From Myxococcota bacterium (GTDB taxonomy: Bacteria > Myxococcota_C > UBA6777): 5,077 bases of DNA. The notes beneath the pieces are model-generated. The model saw only the letters and a list, made by a program, of their open reading frames with translations. It was not told the origin of the DNA and ran no database searches. Below are positions 1 through 5,077 of this stretch, piece after piece; position 1 is the first letter of the stretch; the number at the start of each line of letters is the position of its first letter. A program made the position numbers and the translations under genes. The stretch spans positions 1 through 5,077 of the forward strand of contig CAUJFU010000022.1 of the NCBI GenBank assembly GCA_963169055.1. The letters are read 5' to 3'.

Positions 1-144
1 GTGTGAGGGGCCGTGATCGTGCGAGTGCCAGTGCTCTTGTGAGTGGCCGTGATCGGGTGAGTGTCCGTGCTCGTGTGCGTGGCTGTGATCGTGCGCGGGG
101 CCGTGATCATGCGAGTGGCCGTGGCCGTGATGATGGCCGTGATC
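1..144 (-). repeat. Degenerate repeats encoding the His-rich tail
   Basis: This stretch encodes the histidine-rich tail (residues 108-155) and is built from short degenerate units centred on codons for Asp-His-Gly and Ser-His. The octapeptide Ser-His-Asp-His-Gly-Pro-x-His occurs at residues 118-125 (91-114) and again at 148-155 (1-24). The two 24-base segments are identical at 21 positions and lie exactly 90 bases apart. This suggests expansion by duplication or slippage, and the array may continue beyond the left edge. Confidence 0.7.
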
Positions 145-465
145 GGCGAGAGGAAGATCTTTGTAGTAGGCTTCGGCTTTTTGATAGAGATCCCAAAGCG
201 CGTCAAAAGTGTACATGCCGAGGCTGTGCCCGTCGGACCAATACATCTTGATAGCGTAACGTCCAATCGGCTCCCAACGCAGGAGGCGAATAAAGTCGAT
301 ATGATCGGTTGTGGGCTGTACGTTGGCGCCGTGTCCACCGCGACAACGAGCGCAGGGACATTCACGCCGCAGATGCAAAAGCTCGTAAGTACAGCATTCT
401 TTGTTGTTCCATTGGATCGTCAGATAACGATCATCGAAGGAGATGGTTTCAGGAGAGGGTAACAT
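1..465 (-). CDS. DUF971 (GBBH-like N-terminal) domain protein with His-rich tail, 3'-partial
   Basis: The minus-strand frame is open for 155 codons from the ATG at 465-463 to the window edge, so the C-terminus is missing. Residues 8-95 read as a DUF971 domain, the fold also found at the N-terminus of gamma-butyrobetaine hydroxylase and in plant HCF101/Mrp-type proteins. Its hallmarks are LHLRRECPCARC at 30-41 and YWSDGHSLGMY at 75-85. C36, C38, C41 and H80 have the same relative spacing as the zinc ligands I recall for human BBOX1 (C38, C40, C43, H82), so a structural zinc site is likely. Residues 108-155 form a tail with 21 histidines in 48 residues, mixed with Asp, Gly and Ser, resembling the metal-binding tails of SlyD, HypB and UreE. 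Standalone DUF971 proteins have no settled function. Metal buffering or delivery is an inference from the tail. The start is supported by GAGG at 471-474, five bases upstream. The gene follows the lysine-ketoglutarate reductase gene on the same strand with a 69-base gap. The missing part could hold more tail or a further domain. Confidence 0.87.
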   Translation of the reverse strand, partial: MLPSPETISFDDRYLTIQWNNKECCTYELLHLRRECPCARCRGGHGANVQPTTDHIDFIRLLRWEPIGRYAIKMYWSDGHSLGMYTFDALWDLYQKAEAYYKDLPLADHGHHHGHGHSHDHGPAHDHSHAHEHGHSPDHGHSQEHWHSHDHGPSH

Positions 466-490
466 CGAAGCCTCGTGGGTGTGTTGGATG

Positions 491-534
491 GACGGTGTGT
501 GGGGGAATGCCGCCCTGTTTGCGAAGACACCGTC
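491..534. repeat. Inverted repeat directly after the LKR stop codon
   Basis: GACGGTGT at 491-498 and ACACCGTC at 527-534 form a perfect 8-bp stem around a 28-base loop. On the minus strand the stem begins on the base immediately after the TAG stop of the lysine-ketoglutarate reductase gene, and ends 25 bases before the DUF971 start codon. No U-run follows, so it is not a canonical intrinsic terminator. It might be an mRNA 3'-end or processing hairpin, or a weak attenuator between the two genes. The long loop makes a functional claim uncertain. Confidence 0.4.
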
Positions 535-1890
535 CTACGAGAGAAACTCTTTCATATAACCGTAGTCGGGAGTGAAATGGCCCTTCCAGAGGATGGTTGC
601 GCGATGAAGAGGGCCGGGTAAACGAGCCTCTAGGAAGTCGGCTTGTAAGTCGGCTTGCAACAAGCCGGGCAGAAAAGGATGAAGATCGGCAGCAAACTGA
701 ACCGAAGCATCGGCGGAAAACTCGCAAGGAAGGTTGGTGACGGCCATCACAACGACGCCGGGGGTTTGGTGTCCGAGATGGATCACTTGGGTTGCGGGGT
801 TGTAGGTAAAGAGCGGTTGGTCGATCCATGTTTCTTGGGAAAACTCGACGGCACCGTTGGGATCACAAGAGATATCACCGATCACCTTGAGGGTATCGTA
901 CTTTTGAGCGGTTTGTTGCATGAGGTCGTAGGTGACAAGACGAGGATAACGAGGCGACCAGATGACGCAGTTCATCAGAAGCGTGACATAGGGCAATACG
1001 GCGTCCAGATTGGATTCGTACATCTCGGGTTGGACGAGATAGTGTTTGAATTTCTCTTGCTCGGTCCATTGGTTCCAGACTTGGGGGGAGAGTTCGGCGT
1101 TGGCTTTCAGACGGTACATCTCATGGACTTCGAGGACAAGTTTGTAGACTTTTTTGCGCGATCCGTGGGCGAAGACATAGGGTAGATCAGCGATGGTGAT
1201 CTGTTCGTGAGGCAAGAGATCGTACATGACTTGGCAGCCTTGGCTGGTTTTTCCGCGCCCAAGGATGCAAGTAATCAGCGGAGGCAACGTTGCGGGAGTT
1301 CCGTGTTTGCGGATCACGTCGCTGACTTCGTTGCGAAGGAGAGATTTGAGAGCATCGAGGCCACCGCCGTGGATGGTTTGGGGGACACGCGAGAAAGGAT
1401 TGGGATGGCCAAGCCATTCGAGGCGCATCCCAAGCGCCCACAAGGTGTCGATCATTCCGGCATATCCGGCAAAATAAGTAAATGCCGTCAAGAACCGCAC
1501 ACCCGATTCGTTGGTGATCAGTTCGTAATCGATCAAGCTACATCGGCGCTCAGCAAATGTTTTGAGCATCTTGCGATTTTTTTTCTGGCCTTTGTGGGTA
1601 TGCGAAAAAAGCAGATACAATTTGTCAGGAAGGATGCTATCGATATCAACTTCTTTGAGTCCAAAGATGATATCTGCGGAGTGCAGGTCTTCTTGGAGGG
1701 AGGCTCCCACACGAGCGTAATCTTGATCGGGAAAGATACGTTTGTTTTCGTGTGTTTGCGGCGAATGTGCGGGCTGAACCAGCAAAGAATGCCCAAGTTC
1801 TGTGATCTCTTGTGCGATTGCGGGCGTCACCGCAGCACGCTGTTCACCTTTTTTGTCGAGATCTTCTCGACGGAGGGCGATCGTCTTCAT
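535..1890 (-). CDS. Lysine-ketoglutarate reductase (saccharopine dehydrogenase-like, LKR domain only)
   Basis: The predicted enzyme condenses L-lysine with 2-oxoglutarate and reduces the product to saccharopine, probably with NADPH, in the cytosol. The 451 residues align by eye over their full length with the N-terminal half of the bifunctional animal and plant AASS/LKR-SDH enzyme. The N-terminal AlaDh/PNT-like domain has LRRED at 6-10, GLKE at 77-80 and FSHTHKGQ at 95-102. K79 and H97 sit where the catalytic Lys77 and His96 of yeast Lys1 are. The nucleotide-binding loop is GRGKTSQG at 211-218, compared with GTGNVSKG in AASS. GDISCDPNGAVEF at 338-350 matches the conserved CDIS...GGSIEF segment. 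The length fits a lone LKR domain; yeast-type Lys1 is nearer 370 residues. No saccharopine dehydrogenase gene is in the window, so the pathway partner is elsewhere or absent. The start is ambiguous: ATG at 1890 was chosen, but TTG at 1896 lies at better spacing (5 instead of 11 bases) from GGAAGG at 1902-1907. The gene may share a transcript with the downstream DUF971 gene. Confidence 0.88.
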   Translation of the reverse strand: MKTIALRREDLDKKGEQRAAVTPAIAQEITELGHSLLVQPAHSPQTHENKRIFPDQDYARVGASLQEDLHSADIIFGLKEVDIDSILPDKLYLLFSHTHKGQKKNRKMLKTFAERRCSLIDYELITNESGVRFLTAFTYFAGYAGMIDTLWALGMRLEWLGHPNPFSRVPQTIHGGGLDALKSLLRNEVSDVIRKHGTPATLPPLITCILGRGKTSQGCQVMYDLLPHEQITIADLPYVFAHGSRKKVYKLVLEVHEMYRLKANAELSPQVWNQWTEQEKFKHYLVQPEMYESNLDAVLPYVTLLMNCVIWSPRYPRLVTYDLMQQTAQKYDTLKVIGDISCDPNGAVEFSQETWIDQPLFTYNPATQVIHLGHQTPGVVVMAVTNLPCEFSADASVQFAADLHPFLPGLLQADLQADFLEARLPGPLHRATILWKGHFTPDYGYMKEFLS

Positions 1891-2069
1891 GATCAAAAAA
1901 ACCTTCCGTTTTCAGGCCCAAGCAGCCACACGCGGCGCAGGGTCGATGGATCCAAACGCGAGGAGCGATGGATCGGCGAATGAAAGGCTGCAACATACAC
2001 AAAGTTTCCTTGGATGTCGACGCTGCGATGCAAAAGACATCCTTAGCGAAACACAAAGGGGATGGAGAG
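1891..2069. promoter_or_regulatory. Divergent intergenic region between LKR and DUF1285-like genes
   Basis: Both flanking genes point away from this 179-base stretch, so promoters for both should lie here. I see no pair of boxes close enough to a sigma-70 consensus to name. Visible elements are a run of seven A at 1895-1901 next to GGAAGG (minus strand, 1902-1907), which is the ribosome-binding site candidate for the LKR gene, and a 9-bp direct repeat at 1944-1952 and 1966-1974. AAGGGG at 2056-2061 lies 8 bases upstream of the ATG at 2070 and is the likely ribosome-binding site of the plus-strand gene. Confidence 0.45.
1944..1974. repeat. Two 9-bp direct repeats spaced 22 bp
   Basis: CGATGGATC occurs at 1944-1952 and again at 1966-1974, a centre-to-centre distance of 22 bases, about two turns of B-DNA. 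The pair lies between two divergent genes, where an operator would be expected. Both copies contain GATC, which is very common in this window, so chance is a real alternative. Confidence 0.35.
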
Positions 2070-2630
2070 ATGACCGAGAAGAAAGAAGACAAGACCAGCG
2101 ATCTTCCTTCGTTTGATCCGCAAGGTACAGAGAGCATCAAGGAGATCCCTGTGCGCTTTTTGTTGGGGGGTTTGTTGAGGTTGAGCGCGGAAGGTCGATG
2201 GTCTTTTCAAGGCGAATGGATCGAGCATATGGGGGTGTGCCAATTTTTGCAACGCCAGATGCGCCGAACTGCCGAGGGAACCTACTGGGTGATCAATGGT
2301 CCGCAACGGGTGACGGTCGAGATCGAAGATGCCCCGTACCTGATCCGCGAAGTGTACGAGCAAGACGACGTTTTGTGGGGGCGACTCAGCGATGGAAGCC
2401 GAGAGATCTTGCGGTTGGAGTGTTTGCATGCCTCGGCAGATGCGGTGTTGTACGCGGAGGTCAAATTCGGAGAGGCCGGCGCAAGCGAAGGAGTAGGACA
2501 CCGCGCACGATTTTCTCGCGAAGCCCTCGCGCAGATCAGCGAGTGGCTAGAAGAGGACTCAGGGGGCCGCCTTGGGGTGAGGTATCGAGATCAATTTTAC
2601 CCACTATTGAGTGAGAAAAGGTCGGACTAG
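2070..2630 (+). CDS. DUF1285-like protein of unknown function
   Basis: This is a 186-residue soluble protein with no signal peptide or membrane segment. The middle part has the pattern I associate with DUF1285: a Gly-x-Trp turn at 42-44 followed by Gly48, a helix ending in FLQRQMRR at 59-66, then GTYWVI at 70-75 and VEIEDAPY at 83-90. The C-terminal half is charged and ends in a helix-rich FSREALAQISEWLEE segment. No catalytic residues can be named. The family is described only structurally, and assignment here rests on motif memory. The same frame is open from ATG 1968, but that start has AGGAG only 2 bases away, and the codons before 2070 include ATA and TTA, unlike the body of the gene. 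ATG 2070 has AAGGGG at 2056-2061, 8 bases upstream, and is preferred. The stop TAG overlaps the stop of the convergent protease gene by 4 bases, so the two transcripts must read into each other unless termination occurs inside a gene. Confidence 0.75.
   Translation: MTEKKEDKTSDLPSFDPQGTESIKEIPVRFLLGGLLRLSAEGRWSFQGEWIEHMGVCQFLQRQMRRTAEGTYWVINGPQRVTVEIEDAPYLIREVYEQDDVLWGRLSDGSREILRLECLHASADAVLYAEVKFGEAGASEGVGHRARFSREALAQISEWLEEDSGGRLGVRYRDQFYPLLSEKRSD
2627..2630. other. CTAG shared by two convergent stop codons
   Basis: CTAG at 2627-2630 is its own reverse complement. Bases 2628-2630 give the TAG stop of the plus-strand DUF1285-like gene, and bases 2627-2629 read on the other strand give the TAG stop of the protease gene. 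The two coding regions overlap by 4 bases and leave no room for a terminator between them. Confidence 0.9.
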
Positions 2631-4087
2631 CGGGCCCAATGGCCGTATTGGAGTTCGATGCGATAGCGTTCAAAGCGAGGGGCTTGTGGATCGCTGAGAG
2701 AAAAGGGGCGGTTTTGGCTGGGGCGCAGATCGGGGAGCGAAAAGTCCTTGTGGCCGATCTCTTCTTTACCTTTCATGTAGATGATCCGAAGAGAAAGACC
2801 CTTCATGGTTTTGGGGGCGTGATTGGCGGCGTAGCCTGTGGCGCGAAAGGTGCGTTTGAAGACGAGATCGAGGGTGCTTCCGCTGAGGCGAGTAAACTTC
2901 AAGAACGGGCGCATATCTGCTGAAAGGTTCGGAGGATCGGCGGGTTGGGGTTCGAGCAACATGGTTCCGCGTTGGTGATCCATTGTAAAGAGGAAGCGTT
3001 GCAGGATATTGAGCCCGAGAAGTCCGACGACATCGCGTTGATCGTCAGCGCAAGCATCACACAAGACAAACGCCACATCTTTGATTCGATAGGGTCCAAG
3101 CTTGATCTCGCGCAGCAAGCCCACGCGTGTACGTATTTTTCCATTGGCAGTTTGGAGAACCATCACAGGGGCATCACGCGGGGGGAGCGCCCCCAGTCGT
3201 TCGGCAGTTGTGCGCGAGAGGGTGAGATAGGAGGCTCCCGTATCGAGCAAGAAGCGCAAAGACTCATCACCCAAGCGCAAAGGGACCACCGCAGAAGTAC
3301 CATAGCGGATATACTTGATCGCGACACGCGGATGCGGCGAGGCGGTATGTTGGGGGGTTGGGGCGTCTGTTTGAGGGGAGGGCGTTGCGGTGGCTGAAGA
3401 AGGCGAAGGATCGGCAGCATCGGGGCGTGGAGGGGCAGCGGGTTGGGCTGGCTGGGCATCCCGCAAGGGGAAACGCTCGATAGGAGGGGCGAGATCGCGG
3501 ATCGGAGGCGGAGTAAGATTGGGCGGGGTGGAGGGCGTTGTGGGCGAGGCTTGTTGTTTGGCGAGGGGAGATTGTGGCGTGGGAGGAGGCTCTTCGCGGA
3601 CGATCGGGAGGGGGCGCCCTTCTTCTTCGAGGAGGTAGGCCATCTGTCGAACGATCTTGCGCCCGGTACGCAAGACGGGATGGTGTTCGTTGATTTGAAA
3701 AAGCTGTGCAACTTGGCGGCTAAAGGGCCAATGACCATGACGCAACAGCGCCGAGGCGGTGTCGTGAGGCAAGACAAGGATCAAGGCCAACAGCAACATG
3801 GCGTTGTTGGTCAGCGTGGTTGAGAAGAAGGTTTCGCGGAAAGTGGCGCGGCGATTCCACAAGCGCCGAAGCCCTAGAACAAGCGCGTTCAACAACAAAG
3901 AAGGCAACAAAACGACCGCTGTCCCAACGAGTAAAAGCAGAAAGATCGCGTCCGACTTGGTCCATGAAACCCACAACGCCCCCGCACACAAGACGATCAG
4001 CCCCGAAGTCGCAACACACGCCAAAAAGATCAGGAAGATCGCGATCACGCCTCCCAATCCCAGTTCACGCTCGTGCTCGTTTTTCAT
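2627..4087 (-). CDS. Membrane-anchored retropepsin-like aspartic protease
   Basis: The 486-residue product has three parts. Hydrophobic segments at about 12-42, 47-73 and 93-107 form an N-terminal membrane region. The loop between the second and third carries several arginines (74-84), so by the positive-inside rule the C-terminal part should face the periplasm. A low-complexity Pro/Ala/Thr-rich linker spans about 159-253. A clan AA aspartic protease domain follows at about 255-380: FLLDTGAS at 279-286 with catalytic Asp282, TANGKIRT at 313-320, and VGLLGLNILQRF at 354-365, the hydrophobic-hydrophobic-Gly motif that closes the retropepsin fold. Such single-lobed enzymes act as homodimers. Residues 390-486 form an extra beta-rich-looking domain (RATGYAAN, then FERYRIEL) that may be Ig-like or FxLYD-like; this is inference. 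The start is ATG 4087 because GAGG at 4095-4098 lies 7 bases upstream. The frame extends to a TTG at 4258, but that would put a 57-residue polar extension before the membrane region. The substrate is unknown. Confidence 0.83.
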   Translation of the reverse strand: MKNEHERELGLGGVIAIFLIFLACVATSGLIVLCAGALWVSWTKSDAIFLLLLVGTAVVLLPSLLLNALVLGLRRLWNRRATFRETFFSTTLTNNAMLLLALILVLPHDTASALLRHGHWPFSRQVAQLFQINEHHPVLRTGRKIVRQMAYLLEEEGRPLPIVREEPPPTPQSPLAKQQASPTTPSTPPNLTPPPIRDLAPPIERFPLRDAQPAQPAAPPRPDAADPSPSSATATPSPQTDAPTPQHTASPHPRVAIKYIRYGTSAVVPLRLGDESLRFLLDTGASYLTLSRTTAERLGALPPRDAPVMVLQTANGKIRTRVGLLREIKLGPYRIKDVAFVLCDACADDQRDVVGLLGLNILQRFLFTMDHQRGTMLLEPQPADPPNLSADMRPFLKFTRLSGSTLDLVFKRTFRATGYAANHAPKTMKGLSLRIIYMKGKEEIGHKDFSLPDLRPSQNRPFSLSDPQAPRFERYRIELQYGHWAR

Positions 4088-4094
4088 CGAAAAA

Positions 4095-4098
4095 CCTC
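4095..4098 (-). promoter_or_regulatory. Ribosome-binding site fixing the protease start at 4087
   Basis: GAGG on the minus strand, 7 bases upstream of the ATG at 4087-4085. It decides between this start and the longer open frame reaching back to TTG 4258, and puts the first hydrophobic segment close to the N-terminus, as expected for a membrane anchor. Confidence 0.65.
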
Positions 4099-4246
4099 GA
4101 TTATTCGGCCTTTTCGTGGATCGATGCCCTTTTGCGAAGATGGACATCCGAACAAGGCCCCATCCATAAGGTGCGCAAGCAAACGGCGAAAGACAGTACA
4201 TCTGTTTCGAGACGCGGCCCGCCTCGCGTAGTGTAGGCAATGGCGG

Positions 4247-4283
4247 TGTCGATGGCAAGTTTCGCCTCTTGCTTCTTACAAAG
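4247..4283. repeat. Imperfect direct repeat, copy 1
   Basis: This 37-base segment matches copy 2 at 4320-4357 in 33 of 38 aligned columns, with four mismatches and one single-base gap. The core of 19 bases (4258-4276) is identical to 4331-4349. It lies between divergent genes upstream of holA. No further copy was seen in the window. Confidence 0.8.
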
Positions 4284-4319
4284 CAGGGCCTCGGAGGATT
4301 GGGCGTGTCACGTTTGAGA

Positions 4320-4357
4320 TGTGGACGGCGAGTTTCGCCTCTTGCTTCTCACCAAAG
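4320..4357. repeat. Imperfect direct repeat, copy 2
   Basis: Second copy of the repeat at 4247-4283, offset by 73 bases, close to seven helical turns. It ends 51 bases before the holA start codon. It could be a pair of protein-binding sites or the remnant of a local duplication; the sequence alone does not separate these. Confidence 0.8.
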
Positions 4358-4408
4358 AGAAGGCTACCCTCGCGATTTCCATGGAAGTGAAAGCAAAGGC
4401 GAAGGACG

Positions 4409-5077
4409 ATGGCCAAAAAGAGCGAGAGTGGCGAGTTAACCGCAAAGCAATTGCTTACGCAGATCAAAAAAGGCGATCCCTGCGGGCCGCTGTGTTATTT
4501 GTACGGCGACGATCCCTACCTGTTGCAAGAAGTGGTGGAGGCCCTGCGCGAACAGATCCATCCCGCGTTCAAAGACTTCAATCTGCATCAATTTAGCGGT
4601 GCAGAGAGCGAAGGGCGGCAGATCGTTGCCGCAGCGAATCAGCTTCCTGTGATGGATCGGCAGACGTTGGTATTGGTTCGAGAACCCGATCAGATCACCA
4701 AAGAAAGTTGGGACGAGATGAAGGAGTACCTCAAGTCTCCCTCGCCGACCACTTGTCTGGTGTTTGTCGATCCCAATCGCAAGCCCTCTGTTCCCGGCAA
4801 TACTTCTGCGGGAAAAGCCCTCAAGCCTTACCAATTCGGCGCCCTACGGCCATTTGAAAACAAGATGCCTGCTTGGGTGTTGGAACGTGCGCGTCACCAC
4901 AAGCTCAAGATGTCGATGCCTGTGGCAGAACATTTGATCGACCTGTTAGGAGCGGAGATGGCCGCGCTAGAGCATGCGATGGCACGGATCGCGTTGTATT
5001 TAGGCGGTCAAGGCGAAGTTGGCCATGAGATCCTCGACGAAGTGATCGTGGCGCAGCGAGCGTACAATATCTTCGAT
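4409..5077 (+). CDS. holA: DNA polymerase III subunit delta, 3'-partial
   Basis: Delta is the subunit of the replicative clamp loader that opens the beta sliding clamp and works with gamma/tau and delta-prime in the cytoplasm. The frame is open for 223 codons to the window edge; the family is about 330-345 residues, so roughly the last third is missing. Recognisable segments are YLYGDDPYLLQEVVEALR at 30-47, the equivalent of the N-terminal AAA+-like start. NQLPVMDRQTLVLVRE at 77-92 follows, then the hydrophobic strand CLVFVD before an Asn/Arg-rich loop. The helical domain has LLGAEMAALEHAMARIALYLGG at 179-199 in two helices, matching the family's Gly-Asp-Leu-x-x-Leu-Glu-x-Glu pattern, and the window ends in RAYNIFD at 217-223, a well conserved stretch. 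The start is ATG 4409: an in-frame TGA at 4388-4390 rules out anything longer, and AAAGG at 4395-4399 sits 9 bases upstream. The gene is divergent from the protease gene. It is essential in studied bacteria, so this is chromosomal core sequence. Confidence 0.93.
   Translation, partial: MAKKSESGELTAKQLLTQIKKGDPCGPLCYLYGDDPYLLQEVVEALREQIHPAFKDFNLHQFSGAESEGRQIVAAANQLPVMDRQTLVLVREPDQITKESWDEMKEYLKSPSPTTCLVFVDPNRKPSVPGNTSAGKALKPYQFGALRPFENKMPAWVLERARHHKLKMSMPVAEHLIDLLGAEMAALEHAMARIALYLGGQGEVGHEILDEVIVAQRAYNIFD

Larger units (their letters stand above)
4088..4408. promoter_or_regulatory. 321-base divergent intergenic region upstream of protease gene and holA
   Basis: No convincing gene is present. 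The region should contain promoters for the minus-strand protease gene (start 4087) and plus-strand holA (start 4409), but I cannot name -35/-10 boxes with confidence. It holds GAGG (minus strand, 4095-4098) as the protease ribosome-binding site and a short palindrome ACGCG-8-CGCGT at 4212-4229. It also holds an imperfect direct repeat at 4247-4283 and 4320-4357, and AAAGG at 4395-4399 as the likely holA ribosome-binding site. Confidence 0.55.

Noticed and set aside
1-144. Repeats at the left edge as a CRISPR array
   Set aside because: The units are short, degenerate, lack unique spacers of constant length, and encode an uninterrupted protein tail in frame with DUF971.
3-462. Plus-strand open frames over the left end, rich in Arg/Asp or Val
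   Set aside because: They are mirror images of the His-rich DUF971 gene on the minus strand. Their low-complexity products come from the repeat, whereas the minus frame shows conserved family motifs.
655-1983. Long plus-strand frames across the LKR gene
   Set aside because: They lie antisense to a full-length, well recognised LKR protein and show no family motifs.
2043-2501. Minus-strand 152-codon frame opposite the DUF1285-like gene
   Set aside because: The plus-strand frame has the recognisable domain pattern and a ribosome-binding site; the antisense product has neither.
3163-3777. Pro/Ser-rich 204-codon minus frame within the protease gene
   Set aside because: It is a shifted reading of the Pro/Ala linker DNA. 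The in-frame product carries membrane segments and the DTGAS motif.
4212-4229. ACGCG-8-CGCGT palindrome as a terminator or operator
   Set aside because: Only five base pairs, no U-run, and such short GC palindromes are expected by chance at this composition.
4088-4258. N-terminal extension of the protease to TTG 4258
   Set aside because: It adds 57 polar residues before the membrane region and has a weaker start codon, while ATG 4087 has GAGG at good spacing.
4436-4834. Minus-strand 132-codon frame opposite holA
   Set aside because: It is antisense to conserved holA sequence and unsupported by any motif.

Overview
The window looks like ordinary bacterial chromosome of moderate GC (roughly 55%), dense with genes on both strands. 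The gene content is a solitary lysine-ketoglutarate reductase domain protein, a DUF971 protein, a DUF1285-like protein, a membrane-anchored retropepsin-like protease and holA. This suggests a Gram-negative proteobacterium, possibly of the myxobacterial/deltaproteobacterial type. That assignment is an inference from family distribution and is weak. No rRNA, tRNA, CRISPR array, insertion sequence or phage gene was seen.

Layout from left to right. (1) 1-465, minus: a DUF971 protein with a conserved Cys3-His zinc-site pattern and a long histidine-rich C-terminal tail that runs off the left edge. (2) 535-1890, minus: a 451-residue lysine-ketoglutarate reductase (saccharopine-forming) protein without the saccharopine dehydrogenase half. 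It lies 69 bases upstream of gene 1 on the same strand, and an 8-bp inverted repeat starts directly after its stop. (3) 1891-2069: a divergent intergenic region. (4) 2070-2630, plus: a DUF1285-like protein of unknown function. (5) 2627-4087, minus: a 486-residue protein with three N-terminal hydrophobic segments, a Pro/Ala-rich linker and a retropepsin-type aspartic protease domain. It converges on gene 4, and the two stop codons share one CTAG palindrome. (6) 4088-4408: a 321-base divergent intergenic region with an imperfect 37/38-bp direct repeat. (7) 4409-5077, plus: the first 223 residues of DNA polymerase III subunit delta (holA), cut by the right edge.

The genes do not form an evident pathway or defence system. 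Genes 1 and 2 could be co-transcribed; the others sit in divergent or convergent pairs. The points most worth a second look are the histidine-rich tail on the DUF971 protein, the architecture of the membrane-tethered aspartic protease, the direct repeat upstream of holA, and a strong excess of GATC tetramers across the whole window. I found no clear evidence of a complete new multi-gene system.
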